29,520 nt of DNA from Silene noctiflora (lineage: Eukaryota; Streptophyta; Magnoliopsida; Caryophyllales; Caryophyllaceae): assembly GCA_009801015.1 (NCBI GenBank), contig VHZZ01000049.1:367633-397152 (forward strand). Direction: 5' to 3'. The notes below the pieces were generated by a model. It was not told where the DNA came from. It was given only the letters and a program-made list of their open reading frames with translations, and searched no databases. The position numbers and the translations under genes are program-made. Positions within the stretch are counted from its first letter, which is position 1, and every line of letters begins with the position of its first letter. This document shows, in pieces, positions 20,940-29,520 of the stretch.

Positions 20940-22205
20940 TTGAAGAAATGAAAAGAGAAAAGGTCATATGCAGAAGAAATGAAAATGTGATATGCACGTC
21001 TAAAGGCCAATTAGACAACAACCATGCAATAGCTTGTAATTGCTACCACTCTCTTTCTGTCACTATCCATCGTCTTTTGGTTACTATCAAAATGTTCCTC
21101 TTGTATTTTTGGTTACTGTATTTTTATGGCTCTTCCTAGATACATTATTTGTCGAGTCGAGTCACACTATTTGACTTCATAATAATTTAATTTTAACCAT
21201 GTTCAACCAAACGTGAATTATTTTAGTGTATGTCACTATGTGTACTTTTAACATTTGTTTATGTATGGGTGGGAGTTAGCTGGCGCAGCCCCAGCCCCGG
21301 ATAAATGAAAAATGCAAAAATTTTAGTCATAGTTTTGAATTTTTCTTTTACTTGTTCGCCCTCTTAACTGCATATCTTAACTCCACCACTAGGTATGATT
21401 GGTGACACTCATTGGTGCAATAAAGGGAAGTAGTAGAAGAGCTTGTTCGTTATACAAAAGAATAGATATAATTTATTTTATCGCATTACTTATTCCGTCT
21501 AATAATTTTCTCCCTTTTTTACTCCTCCGAGTTAAGGTTTTGAATCATTAAAAGGTTTTGATTACCGAGTCCAAAATTGAGTGACATGAACATGGATGTG
21601 TTAGACTTGTGTGTCGCTTGCATGCTTGACAAATCGATCAGTAGATATTTTTTAAAAGAAGTTATTTAAGTATATGTTGAGGGCCTTCTTTTTTTGGAGC
21701 CTATGCTTGATCAACCGTCTTAAGTAAAATTGAATTGAATATATCTAACCAGACTCAGCTAAAATTAAGTCTAACAAAATAGGGTCAAAACTGATAACAC
21801 ACAAAAGGTCAAAAAATACATGTCGGGCTAGATTATACAATTGCAAATAACAAGTATTTACCAAACTTGGACCGAGAATTTTAGTGACAATAAAGACAGG
21901 CCCAACAAAAAGGCCGGCCCAGTAAATAAGAGCAGGCTAAGAAAAAACTTTCCATAAACAATTAACATAGCGTCCATCCAATATAATCCGAACACAAAAT
22001 TACCGCGTTGTGCCGTTCATATAATTACCGCCTTAATCTCCCACTTTCCTTATTTCATCTTTCACTTTAATTAATTTGTTTACACCTTGATCAACAATTA
22101 ACTAACCCTATTCTTCATCTTCTCTGATTCTCTTCCCTTTAGTTTTCCCCAAATCCAATTTTCATTACAATACATTACTTGAGTAGTTGAGTTATTATCA
22201 GCACA
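20940..22205. other. Intergenic DNA upstream of the Ser-rich gene
   Basis: No gene is supported. The final 150 bases are pyrimidine-rich and are probably the promoter and leader of the gene at 22206. Confidence 0.5.
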
Positions 22206-22757
22206 ATGACGAAATCAGCTGCGAAATCGAAAGCCGGGTACATTGATTACTTCCCTGGGGAGCCTCTAAGAAAGGTTGCTCACCGCTCTGTTTCCTCCTC
22301 CAAGACGGTGCTCCCACTCAAACGCCACCGTGCTGTTGCAAGGAAATCTTTGCCGTCGAGAAAACTCACGCTTAAGAAGAAACCAGCAGCACCAGCAGCA
22401 AGATGGTCTTCCAATTACTGTGTTTCGCTTTCTGTCTCCGAAGAAGACTGCAATGATCATCATAAATCTTATGATTCTGATTCGGGTTCCAGTCCAAGTT
22501 GCTGTTCGTCAGGGGCTTCTAATGTTCCTAGTTGGTCTTCCAGTTATTCTGTTTCACTTTCGGACGAAGACTACTACAATTATCAATGCTCTGATCATTC
22601 TGATTCATCCCAGAATTCCAGTTCGGTTTCGTGTTCGAGTTCGACTCTTTGCTCATCAGAAAGTTCTTCTAATCATTCTTCTCCTTCTCCTGTGTATGAA
22701 CAGCCAACTGTCTATGTCCTCTGCAAACTTGTTAACGGTGTTCTTGTTAGGGTTTAA
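22206..22757 (+). CDS. Unrecognised Ser-rich protein with an internal repeat, single exon
   Basis: I do not recognise this protein. It has 183 residues, no introns, and starts at the first ATG after a CT-rich leader. Residues 1-64 are strongly basic (Lys/Arg, KKKPAAPAA near 58-65) and could be a nuclear or nucleic-acid-binding signal. They include GYIDYFPGEPLRKVAH. Residues 67-165 are Ser-rich with scattered Asp/Glu, and contain two related modules 43 residues apart: RWSSNYCVSLS (from R66) and SWSSSYSVSLS (from S109), each followed by an acidic patch and a Ser run. The C-terminus VYVLCKLVNGVLVRV is hydrophobic. There is no signal peptide or catalytic motif. The long frame, the internal module repeat and the intact ends argue for a real gene. 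It converges with the germin-like gene at 23212. Confidence 0.7.
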   Translation: MTKSAAKSKAGYIDYFPGEPLRKVAHRSVSSSKTVLPLKRHRAVARKSLPSRKLTLKKKPAAPAARWSSNYCVSLSVSEEDCNDHHKSYDSDSGSSPSCCSSGASNVPSWSSSYSVSLSDEDYYNYQCSDHSDSSQNSSSVSCSSSTLCSSESSSNHSSPSPVYEQPTVYVLCKLVNGVLVRV

Positions 22758-23211
22758 TTTCTTGGATATGTAAATTACTGAATTATGCTTATTGTTTAGG
22801 TTTATCCCATAATTTGTACTGCTCTAATTGTTTGGGTATACCCTTGTTTTAAGGATTTATGCCCTAATTATTTAGGTGTAAGCCCTAATTTTGTATGCGT
22901 ATGGGATCTAGTGTAATAGCAGCCTAATTGTGATTATTGTTAGTGCTACACACTGCTATAAAATTCAATTTAATTTTAATTGTCTGAATTGTATCATCAT
23001 TTAATTTGTGCTAATTGAAATAATAAACTCATAATTAATCCGAATTTTATTGATGTTCGCCTAAATAATCTTAGTCTAATTAAAACAACAGAATCAATTG
23101 CATTAGAATGTGAGAGAAATAATTTAACATGAATTACAAATAAGAATCATACACTAAATCGTATTAAAGCATATATCTTCCATAGTCGATCGAGCCGTCA
23201 GTTTTAGTTAA
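22758..23211. other. Spacer between convergent genes
   Basis: The first 150 bases carry a loose repetition of CCCTAATT and TTTAGGT phrases (22795-22895), probably in the 3' UTR of the Ser-rich gene. Nothing else is seen. Confidence 0.5.
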
Positions 23212-23957
23212 TTAGGCCGCCATGGAGAACTTGGACTGAAGGTACTTAACAAGGCCAGCATCAAGCTGGAAAGCCTTGGACAGGACATCAACGGAAATAA
23301 GTGGGTCGGAACCAAAGACCGCGTTAGGAATAGTGACCACACCCGGGTTTTGGCTACTCAAGCCAGAAAAGGCAAATGCAGGGGTTTTGCCAATGTTAAG
23401 CTGAAAGTGAATAAGGCCTTGTGGGAAAACAAATACGTCACCCTTGTTAAGCACCTTTGTGAACAACTTGTTGCCTCCGTTGGCCTGGTTTGAGGTCACG
23501 AAACCCACGTAGATAGTACCTTCCATGACTGTGAACACCTCTGTGGCGCGAGGGTGAGTGTGGGGTGATATGAGGCCGTATGGTGCAAAGTCGAGCCTAG
23601 CAATGGATATGCCGAGAGTGTTGAGTCCAGCTAGGTTCATTGGGCTTACTAGGGTCACTCCTGATCCAAGCGCGTTTAATTTAGCCGGAACGTCTAGCCC
23701 TTTGAACAAAAAGTCATCGGCTGTCGCCTCGTTTGGGTTCTTGCATAAGAGTCCATTTACAATCACTAGAAAATGTAATCAACAATGTCAGTTATTTATC
23801 AACATAAATATTTGGAAATAAGATTATTACCTGCGCTATTCGGGTCATTTGTTGCGACGCAGAAGTCTTGTAGTTGAGTGGGATCAGTAGCACAAGCAAG
23901 TGATATAAGTGCAGCTAGACAAACAAATATTGAAATTATACGATTTTGAGGTGCCAT
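23212..23957 (-). CDS. Germin-like protein, two exons
   Basis: Exon 1 is 23957-23831 and exon 2 is 23765-23212, with a 65-base GT-AG phase-1 intron. The product has 226 residues, a normal germin-like length. Residues 1-23 form a signal peptide (hydrophobic core, ending SLACA), so it should be apoplastic. C33 and C50 are the N-terminal disulfide pair. Germin box 1 ([11 protein letters not shown]) gives manganese ligands H111, H113 and E118; box 2 ([11 protein letters not shown]) gives H162. The cupin barrel with all four ligands suggests a functional metal site. Family members are oxalate oxidases, superoxide dismutases or have no known activity, and the sequence does not decide between these. 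Germin-like proteins form hexamers and often respond to stress or defence. Nothing in it looks broken. Confidence 0.93.
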
Positions 23958-24065
23958 TGTTCACAAATTAAATTATACGGTAGTTGTTTTGGTAGTGTTT
24001 ATGAAAGTTGTTATATTGTTGAGATTTGATCAGAGTTGATACTGCTGAAAGAAGCTAAATAATTT

Positions 24066-24075
24066 GTATTTATAG
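24066..24075 (-). promoter_or_regulatory. TATA box of the germin-like gene
   Basis: The minus strand reads CTATAAATAC about 110 bases upstream of the start codon at 23957, a near-ideal plant TATA box at a plausible distance. Confidence 0.65.
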
Positions 24076-24543
24076 TTTGAGATGTTAACTATTGAGGAAT
24101 TGAACTGGTCGCAAAGTAATTAAAGTCGAATTACCGTGTGAGAAAACTTATACGGAGTTATTCTTACGAAGTACTAATTAATTTTTGGTGTTTGATGACG
24201 AAGCCAATTGATTTACTTATAGTAGGTAATGACTAATAATAATACTCCGTAATAATGGAAATAAAAAGGTAATGACTAATGACTATACGGAATGAAAAAA
24301 ATGTTAATTAATTCACACATGGACTTGACTAATTCATCTACGTACATTATTTTATTTTGGACATTATTGCTACTATGGTGTTGTTACTATGGTATGATCC
24401 TCTCGTGGATTTGAGGACTTGTTCTACAAGAAAAAGAACCCTAACATTCTAGAAGACCCAGCCGAGTAAAAATACCAACTCCTGCATATATAATCTATGA
24501 GAATACATATATGCTAACTAACTATTTGTGTAACTAACTAGGT
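24076..24543. other. Upstream region of the germin-like gene and left flank of the copia element
   Basis: No gene is seen. The exact left edge of the copia LTR is not certain, so part of this stretch may belong to it. Confidence 0.4.
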
Positions 24544-24745
24544 TGTTATGAGTTAGTTAGGAAAGTTAGGAAAGTTAGTTAGCTTCGACAGTAAGGTTGT
24601 TAGAATTGAAATAATCAGCTTCTATGTAAGTATATATATACATGTAATCATCTGTTGAAAGATACAGATTCTCATAATAAAACAATCAATTCTTTTTTTC
24701 TCTCATCCTATTTTCTCTCTTCTTACATCAATATTCATGTCTTCA
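24544..24745 (+). repeat. 5' LTR of the copia element (limits tentative)
   Basis: The right limit is set by the CA at 24744-24745, two bases before the primer binding site. A TATA run (24631-24640) and AATAAA (near 24676) fit promoter and poly(A) signals of a short copia LTR. The left limit is a guess at a TGTTATG start; the second LTR is outside the window, so it cannot be checked. Other TGTT starts lie at about 24380 and 24598. Confidence 0.45.
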
Positions 24746-24747
24746 TA

Positions 24748-24757
24748 TGGTATCATT
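24748..24757 (+). other. Primer binding site of the copia element
   Basis: TGGTATCATT matches the first eight bases of the usual tRNA-Met primer site TGGTATCAGAGC and then diverges. It lies about 100 bases before the gag start. Confidence 0.6.
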
Positions 24758-24846
24758 AATAGATCCTTTACAATTACAAAGCTTCCGCATTATTCTTCAT
24801 CTATTACATCAAAATTTCTCTTTCTTTTCTGATTCTTCATCACATC

Positions 24847-26736
24847 ATGCCTGAGATTTCTGAAACTCCTGATTCTTCTCAAAATGTTTTCTATTATCCC
24901 TTGGATGATCCTCTTTTCTTGTCACCAAATGATCAGCCAAATCTTCGGCTCACTGCATATCTCTTTGATGGTTCTAATTTTCATCAATGGCAGAGGGATG
25001 TAATTCAAGCTTTGGTTTCAAAGAATAAAGTGAGGTTCATTACTAGAGAATACAGCATTCTTGAGCCATCTGACAAGAAGTTTAATCAGTGGGTGAGATG
25101 TGATTTACTGGTTTTACGATGGATTCTTAATTCTGTCTCCAAAACTCTCAGAGATAACCTTCAATATGCTAATTCTTCTAAGGCATTGTGGATTGAGATT
25201 ATTGAGCGTTTTGGCCAACTGAACATTCTTGAGCTCTATGATTTAAAGAAGACTCTCAGCAATTTAGTTCAAGAAAATCTTTCCTTACTTGAGTATTATA
25301 GCAAGATCAGATCTCTTTGGGAAGACATTGATAATATGGATCATATGCCTTATTGCACGTGTGGGGTTCTGTCTAAGTGTTCTTGTAATCTGATGAAGAG
25401 GCTTCTTGATCGTGAAACTCAAGCCAAGCTCATTCAGTTGTTGATGGGTTTGAATTCTGGTTATGAGCAGGTTCAGACTGCTTTACTGTCCATGGAACCC
25501 TTGCCTCCTATCAATCGTGCTTTGGGTATGTTGCAGAAGATTGAGAAGCAAAAGATTCTTAATGATCATGCTTCTGAATCCTTGGTTGAAGGTGTTGCAT
25601 ACAATGCTAAGAAGAGGTTTCATGATCATCCTATTGCTGATGATTCTTCACAGAAGAAGTTTAAAGATGCTTCATCTGAGTATTGTACTCATTGTGAAAA
25701 GAGGGGTCATGACATTGCTGATTGTTATAGACTCAAAACATGTACTTTCTGCAACATCAAAGGTCATATTCAGGAGCGTTGTTACAAGTTTAAAACTTTC
25801 AATGCTAAGAAAAACAAGGGTAAAGGGAAGGTGCCAGGTCCTGCTAGAGCTGCTAATAATGCACATGCTTCTTGTTCTGACCAAGATGATGAATACGTTG
25901 ATGTTTCTCCTCTTGATGATCAATCTGCTATGGTTCCTCATTCTACTGGTAAACCCACTGTTGATCATGTCAGTCCAAATCTGGTTCAGAATATTGTTGA
26001 TTCAGTCATGGCAAAGGTGCTCAAGGCAATTTCAGACAAATCAGCAGCTGGTATTACTCCTTTACAGTCTTCTATTCATTTTGCAGGTATGGCTTCTACT
26101 AAATTTGTCCATTCTAATTTTGATTGGATCATTGATACAAGTGCATCAGATCATATGACATCTGACATTAATTTATTGTATAATATCAAGAGTTTAGTTA
26201 AGCCTGTTCATGTTTCTTTACCTGATGGTTCTGTTAAGATTGTTTATAAAGTAGGCACAGTCAGGTTAACCAGCAGAATCATTTTGCATAATGTTTTATT
26301 TATTCCAGATTTTAGGCAAAATCTTCTTTCTGTTGGGAAATTAATAAATGCTACAGGTTTAATTGTTATCTTCTTGAATGATGGTTGTCAATTCCAGGAC
26401 CCTTCAAATAGAGAAGTGGTGATTAAAGCTAGGAGAATTGGTGATCTCTACAAGTTCAGGATGCATTTACAGATGCCCTCTTTAGATTTTAATAATGCAT
26501 TTTGTAATTCTTTTGTTCATAAATCAGCTTCTACTCTAGCAGATGTAACATTGTTTCATAATAGACTTGGTCATAGCTCTCTTGACAAATTGAAACATGT
26601 CTCTGTAACAAATGCTCATGGAATAAAAGATTTCTTTTGTGAATCATGTGTTCTTGCTAAACATCATCTTCTTCCTTTTCCTAGAAGTAAATCTTATGCA
26701 CATAATTGTTTTGATTTGGTTCATATGGATGTATGA
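24847..26736 (+). pseudogene. Copia gag-protease and start of integrase, ended by a nonsense codon
   Basis: One frame of 629 codons. The N-terminal part has the copia gag domain (YLFDGSNFHQWQRDV onward). Two CX2CX4HX4C zinc knuckles follow, near 25684-25725 and 25742-25785 (CTHCEKRGHDIADC and CTFCNIKGHIQERC). The protease site reads DTSASDHMT where D-T/S-G-A is usual, so the Gly is replaced by Ser and activity is doubtful. Next comes the gag-pre-integrase zinc domain (FHNRLGHSS, CESC). The frame stops at a TGA (26734-26736) in VHMDV, where the family has Trp, a simple TGG to TGA change. Confidence 0.92.
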
Positions 26737-27837
26737 GGACTTTATAGGGTACCAACCATAACAGGAGCCAGATCTTTCTTGACTGTTTTAGATGATCACT
26801 CCAGGAACACTTGGGTTTTTCTTATACATAATAAAACTCAAGTTCCTGGTCTGATTAAAGGTTTTGTTAAGTATGCTGCCATTCAGTTTGATAGACATAT
26901 TAAAGTCATTAGATCAGATAATGGTAGACCTGGCAAATCGGGTCAACGGGTCGGGTTCGGGTCGGGCCAGTTCAGGTCGGATCAGTTCGGGTCTTTCATT
27001 GATTTCAGGTTAATTCGGGTCGCCTCGGGTCATTTCGGGTTTCGGGTCTATTTCGGGTTTGTTCGTCGGGTCAGTTTCGGGTAACCGGGTCGGGTTATTT
27101 TGGGTCGGGTCATTTTCGGGCCAATGAATAAGGGAGAAAAAGTTATTTCAAGTCTTTTCGGTTCAATTAGAGTTATGTTTTGTCGGGTCATTTTCGGGTT
27201 GGGTGGTTTCAGAACCGGGTCATTTTCGGGTTGGGTCAGTTACGGGTCAAGAGTTTGGGTCATGTTCGGGTCGGGTCAGGTCTGTTCGGGTTTTCGGGTC
27301 ACATTCGGGTGATGTAGTTCGGGTCATTTCGGGTCTCGGGCCAGCCTTTTCGGGTCGGGTCAATCGAGTCGGGTTACTTTTGCCAGGTCTAGATAATGAT
27401 ACTGAATTTTTTCAAGAGCAGTGTAAGGATTTTTTTAAAATTGAGGGTATTGTGCATCAAAGGAGTCTTGCAGACAGACCTCAGCAAAATGGTAGAATTG
27501 AACGCAAACACAGACACTTGTTGGACACTGCTAGGGCATTAAGGTTACATTCTAATCTTCCTATTAAATTTTGGGGAGATTGTTTGTAGACTGCCACTTA
27601 TTTGATCAACAAGATGTCTAGTTCTGTTCTAAATTGGCTTACTCCTTATGAGATTTTATTTAAACAACCACCAACTTATTCTGAATTGAGGATTTTTGGT
27701 TGTCTTTGTTATGGTACTATGCCTTCTACAGCTCGGGATGGATTTCAAAAACGAGCTAGAAGGTCTTTATTTATTGCCCATCCTTTTAATCAGAAAGGTT
27801 ATAAGCTTTATGATCTTGAAGATCATGTTATTTATAC
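26737..27837 (+). pseudogene. Copia integrase core, interrupted by a hAT MITE
   Basis: The frame resumes after the TGA with TITGARSFLTVLDDHSR (first catalytic Asp region) and runs to VIRSDNG (second Asp), where the MITE at 26925-27391 is inserted. It continues after the duplicated target with TEFFQEQC, then the third-acid region ADRPQQNGRIERKHRHLL. A TAG at 27587 replaces a residue in GDCL-TATYLIN. The frame then continues through NWLTPYEILF to the frameshift near 27845. Confidence 0.9.
26917..27399. mobile_element. hAT-type MITE with CGGGT repeats, inside copia integrase
   Basis: The element proper is 26925-27391 (467 bases). The inverted ends are TAGACCTGGCAAA on both strands, 13 of 13 identical. 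It is flanked by GATAATGG (26917-26924) and GATAATGA (27392-27399), an 8-base target duplication with one change. The interior is a dense array of CGGGTCGGGT- and TTCGGGTC-like units without coding function. Ends, duplication length and subterminal repeats all indicate a non-autonomous hAT element. Confidence 0.92.
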
Positions 27838-29402
27838 TTGCAGAATGTTATTTTTCAGGAATCAATATTTCCTTATCATTGCTCTGTTACTCCTGTAGTG
27901 CCTACCACAACTTCTCTGCCTCTTGTTGATATACTACCTGATATACAACATGATAATCAACGGAGCAATGATCAACAGTTGTTATCTAATGGTTTTGGCA
28001 CCACGATTACGCAGTCTTCTTCCCCTGCTGTTACTGACAGTAATCTTATTAGTCCTGCTGTTCCTTATGCCAGTAGCCATATTGCACCTCATACTGTTGG
28101 GTCAGGTACTTCTAGTCCAGATGAAGCTGTTGCTCCTGTTACTAGAAAATATGATAGGCCAAGGAAACCAAGTTTATTATTGCAAGGTTTCCATTGTCCA
28201 TTAAAAAATTATAGTGTTTCAGCTTTACATGTTAAGGTTCTTAATGATTTAACAAACTTTGACAAAGATTATGTGATGTCATTGTGTAATGTTGTTGAAG
28301 CACATGAACCTCGTTCTTATACTCAAGCAAAAACATACCCAAAGTGGCTAGCAGCTATGGATCAAGAGATTGCTGCCTTAGAAGCTAATGACACCTGGGA
28401 TTTAACTTCCTTGCCCGTTGGTAAGTGTCCCATAGGTTGCAAATGGGTTTATAAAATTAAGCATAGAGCAGATGGTACTGTGGAAAGGTACAAAGTTAGA
28501 TTAGTTGCCAAAGGTTTTACTCAAGTCAAGGATAAGGACTATAAGCACACATTCTCTCCAGTTGCTAAGTTTGCTACTGTTAGGATCCTTCTAGCTATTG
28601 CTGCTATAAAGAAGTGGCCATTACATCAGCTAGATATAAATAATGCTTTTTTGCATGGTTTCTTGGATGAGGAAGTATACATGAAGCCTCGACCTGGTTA
28701 TTCTAAGTCTCAGTTCTCTCAAGTTTGTAGATTAAAAAGATCTCTTTATGGTCTAAAACAAGCTTCAAGGCAATGGAACCTTGAATTGACTAAGTTTCTT
28801 CTAAGTATTGGGTTTGTTCAATCCAAACAAGATTATTCTCTTTTCACCAGATTAGATGTTATCACTTCTAAATTTCTGGTTGTTTTAGTTTATGTGGATG
28901 ATGTCTTAGTCACGGGAGATGATTTGACTGATATTTGTGTTTTAAAAGAGCAATTGCATTCCAAGTTCACTATCAAGGATTTGGGACCGGTCAGATATTT
29001 TTTGGGCCTTGAAATTGCAAGAAATGATCAAGGCATCTTATTAAATCAGAGAAAATATGTTTTAGACATTCTTAAAGACTCTGGTTTTGAAGAAACAAAG
29101 TCTGTACCCTTTCCTATGCAGAAAGGTCTAAAGCTCTCTACTGATACTGGTGTTCTCTTACCAGAACCAGAAATTTATAGAAGGCTTGTTGGTAGGCTTT
29201 TATACTTGAACATGACTAGGCCTGATATTTCTTATAGTGTTTAACACCTTAATCAGTTCTTGTGTCAGCCCAGGGAGCTACATCTTCTTGCTGCACAACA
29301 TGTTCTTAGGTATCTTAAAGGCACTATTAATGCAGGTCTTTTTTATCCTGCTTCTTCTTCTTATCAATTGAGAGCATACTCTGATGCTGACTGGGCAACC
29401 TG
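27838..29402 (+). pseudogene. Copia reverse transcriptase and start of RNase H
   Basis: After a one-base deletion near 27845 the pol frame runs open to 29244. The RT shows KWVYKIKHRADGTVERYK, QLDINNAFLHG and the catalytic YVDDVLVTG. It closes with TRPDISYSV and a TAA (29242-29244) where the family has Gln. RNase H starts with the HVLRYLKGT and YSDADWA motifs, then is cut at 29402/29403 by the CACTA end. The linker (27900-28300) is Ser/Thr-rich, as usual between integrase and RT. Confidence 0.92.
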
Positions 29403-29520
29403 CACTACAAGAAATGTGAAATCGAGCGACAGGCACGAGGCGACTGCTAAAGGTAGACGCCAAATTGGCGACTGAAAACATAGTCGGGCGACTGAAGTCA
29501 GTCGCCAAATTGGCGACTAC
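29403..29520. mobile_element. CACTA (En/Spm-type) transposon, left end only
   Basis: The sequence begins CACTACAAGAAAT, the canonical terminal repeat of plant CACTA elements, exactly where the copia RNase H frame is lost. The three bases before it (CTG, 29400-29402) should be repeated after the far end. Subterminal repeats of the type GTCGCCAAATTGGCGAC, nearly palindromic, appear around 29455-29470 and 29490-29517, as expected for transposase-binding sites. The rest is outside the window. Confidence 0.88.

Larger units (their letters stand above)
24544..29402 (+). mobile_element. Ty1/copia LTR retrotransposon, broken by nested insertions
   Basis: The order gag, protease, integrase, reverse transcriptase, RNase H is diagnostic of Ty1/copia. 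The right part is cut at 29403 by a CACTA transposon, so the 3' end and 3' LTR lie beyond the window. Inactivating changes are a TGA at 26734, a hAT MITE at 26925-27391, a TAG at 27587, a one-base loss near 27845 and a TAA at 29242. Long stretches of frame remain, so decay is moderate. Confidence 0.93.

Noticed and set aside
25463-26158. 231-codon frame (+) overlapping copia gag
   Set aside because: It is a +1 shadow of the gag-protease frame, Leu-rich from the T-rich codon positions, without motifs.
26940-27380. Gly/Arg/Phe-rich open frames
   Set aside because: They are translations of the CGGGT array of the inserted MITE.

Overview
The window is nuclear DNA of a flowering plant. It holds five intron-containing or plant-type genes, including families confined to plants or typical of them (a NOI/RIN4-type protein, a germin-like protein, a plant-type multi-CCCH zinc-finger protein). 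The DNA between them is AT-rich and packed with plant transposable elements. A eudicot is most likely. A Caryophyllales source is only an impression from the style of the repeats, not something the sequence proves.

Layout. 1-4586: a decayed, internally deleted Ty3/gypsy LTR retrotransposon on the minus strand (LTR, primer binding site, leader with an array of hyphenated palindromes, broken gag, truncated pol, second LTR). It contains a likely assembly artefact around the single N at 1264. 4587-6119: AT-rich intergenic DNA. 6120-8613: a five-exon amidase-signature hydrolase (+), whose intron 1 is of the GC-AG class. 8614-13320: a transposon cluster with a candidate GC-rich terminal-inverted-repeat element (8981-9722), two related long foldback elements (10662-11029 and 12732-13175), a hAT-type MITE with a perfect 8-bp target duplication (11496-12040), and another MITE-like inverted repeat (12461-12712). 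13330-19515: a CCCH zinc-finger gene (+) with seven coding exons and a 5' UTR intron. All coding introns are phase 0, and the exon for the fourth finger is present twice. Its introns hold a Stowaway-like MITE and a Helitron-like 3' end. 20203-20796: a small NOI gene (-), convergent with the CCCH gene. 22206-22757: a single-exon gene (+) for an unrecognised Ser-rich protein with an internal repeat. 23212-23957: a two-exon germin-like protein gene (-). About 24544-29402: a Ty1/copia retrotransposon (+), broken by two nonsense codons, a missing base, a nonsense codon near the RNase H start, a hAT-type MITE inserted in the integrase active-site region, and finally the left end of a CACTA transposon at 29403 that runs off the window.

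No operon-like logic is expected. The genes are independent nuclear genes: secreted or apoplastic proteins (germin-like; amidase with a probable signal peptide), an RNA-binding-type zinc-finger protein, and a membrane-anchored defence-related NOI protein. The observations most worth following are the tandem duplication of a symmetric zinc-finger exon in the CCCH gene, the two related foldback elements, the palindrome array in the gypsy leader and LTRs, and the nested hAT and CACTA insertions in the copia element. I found no clearly new multi-gene system. Exon boundaries were read by eye from splice consensus and family resemblance, without alignment software.
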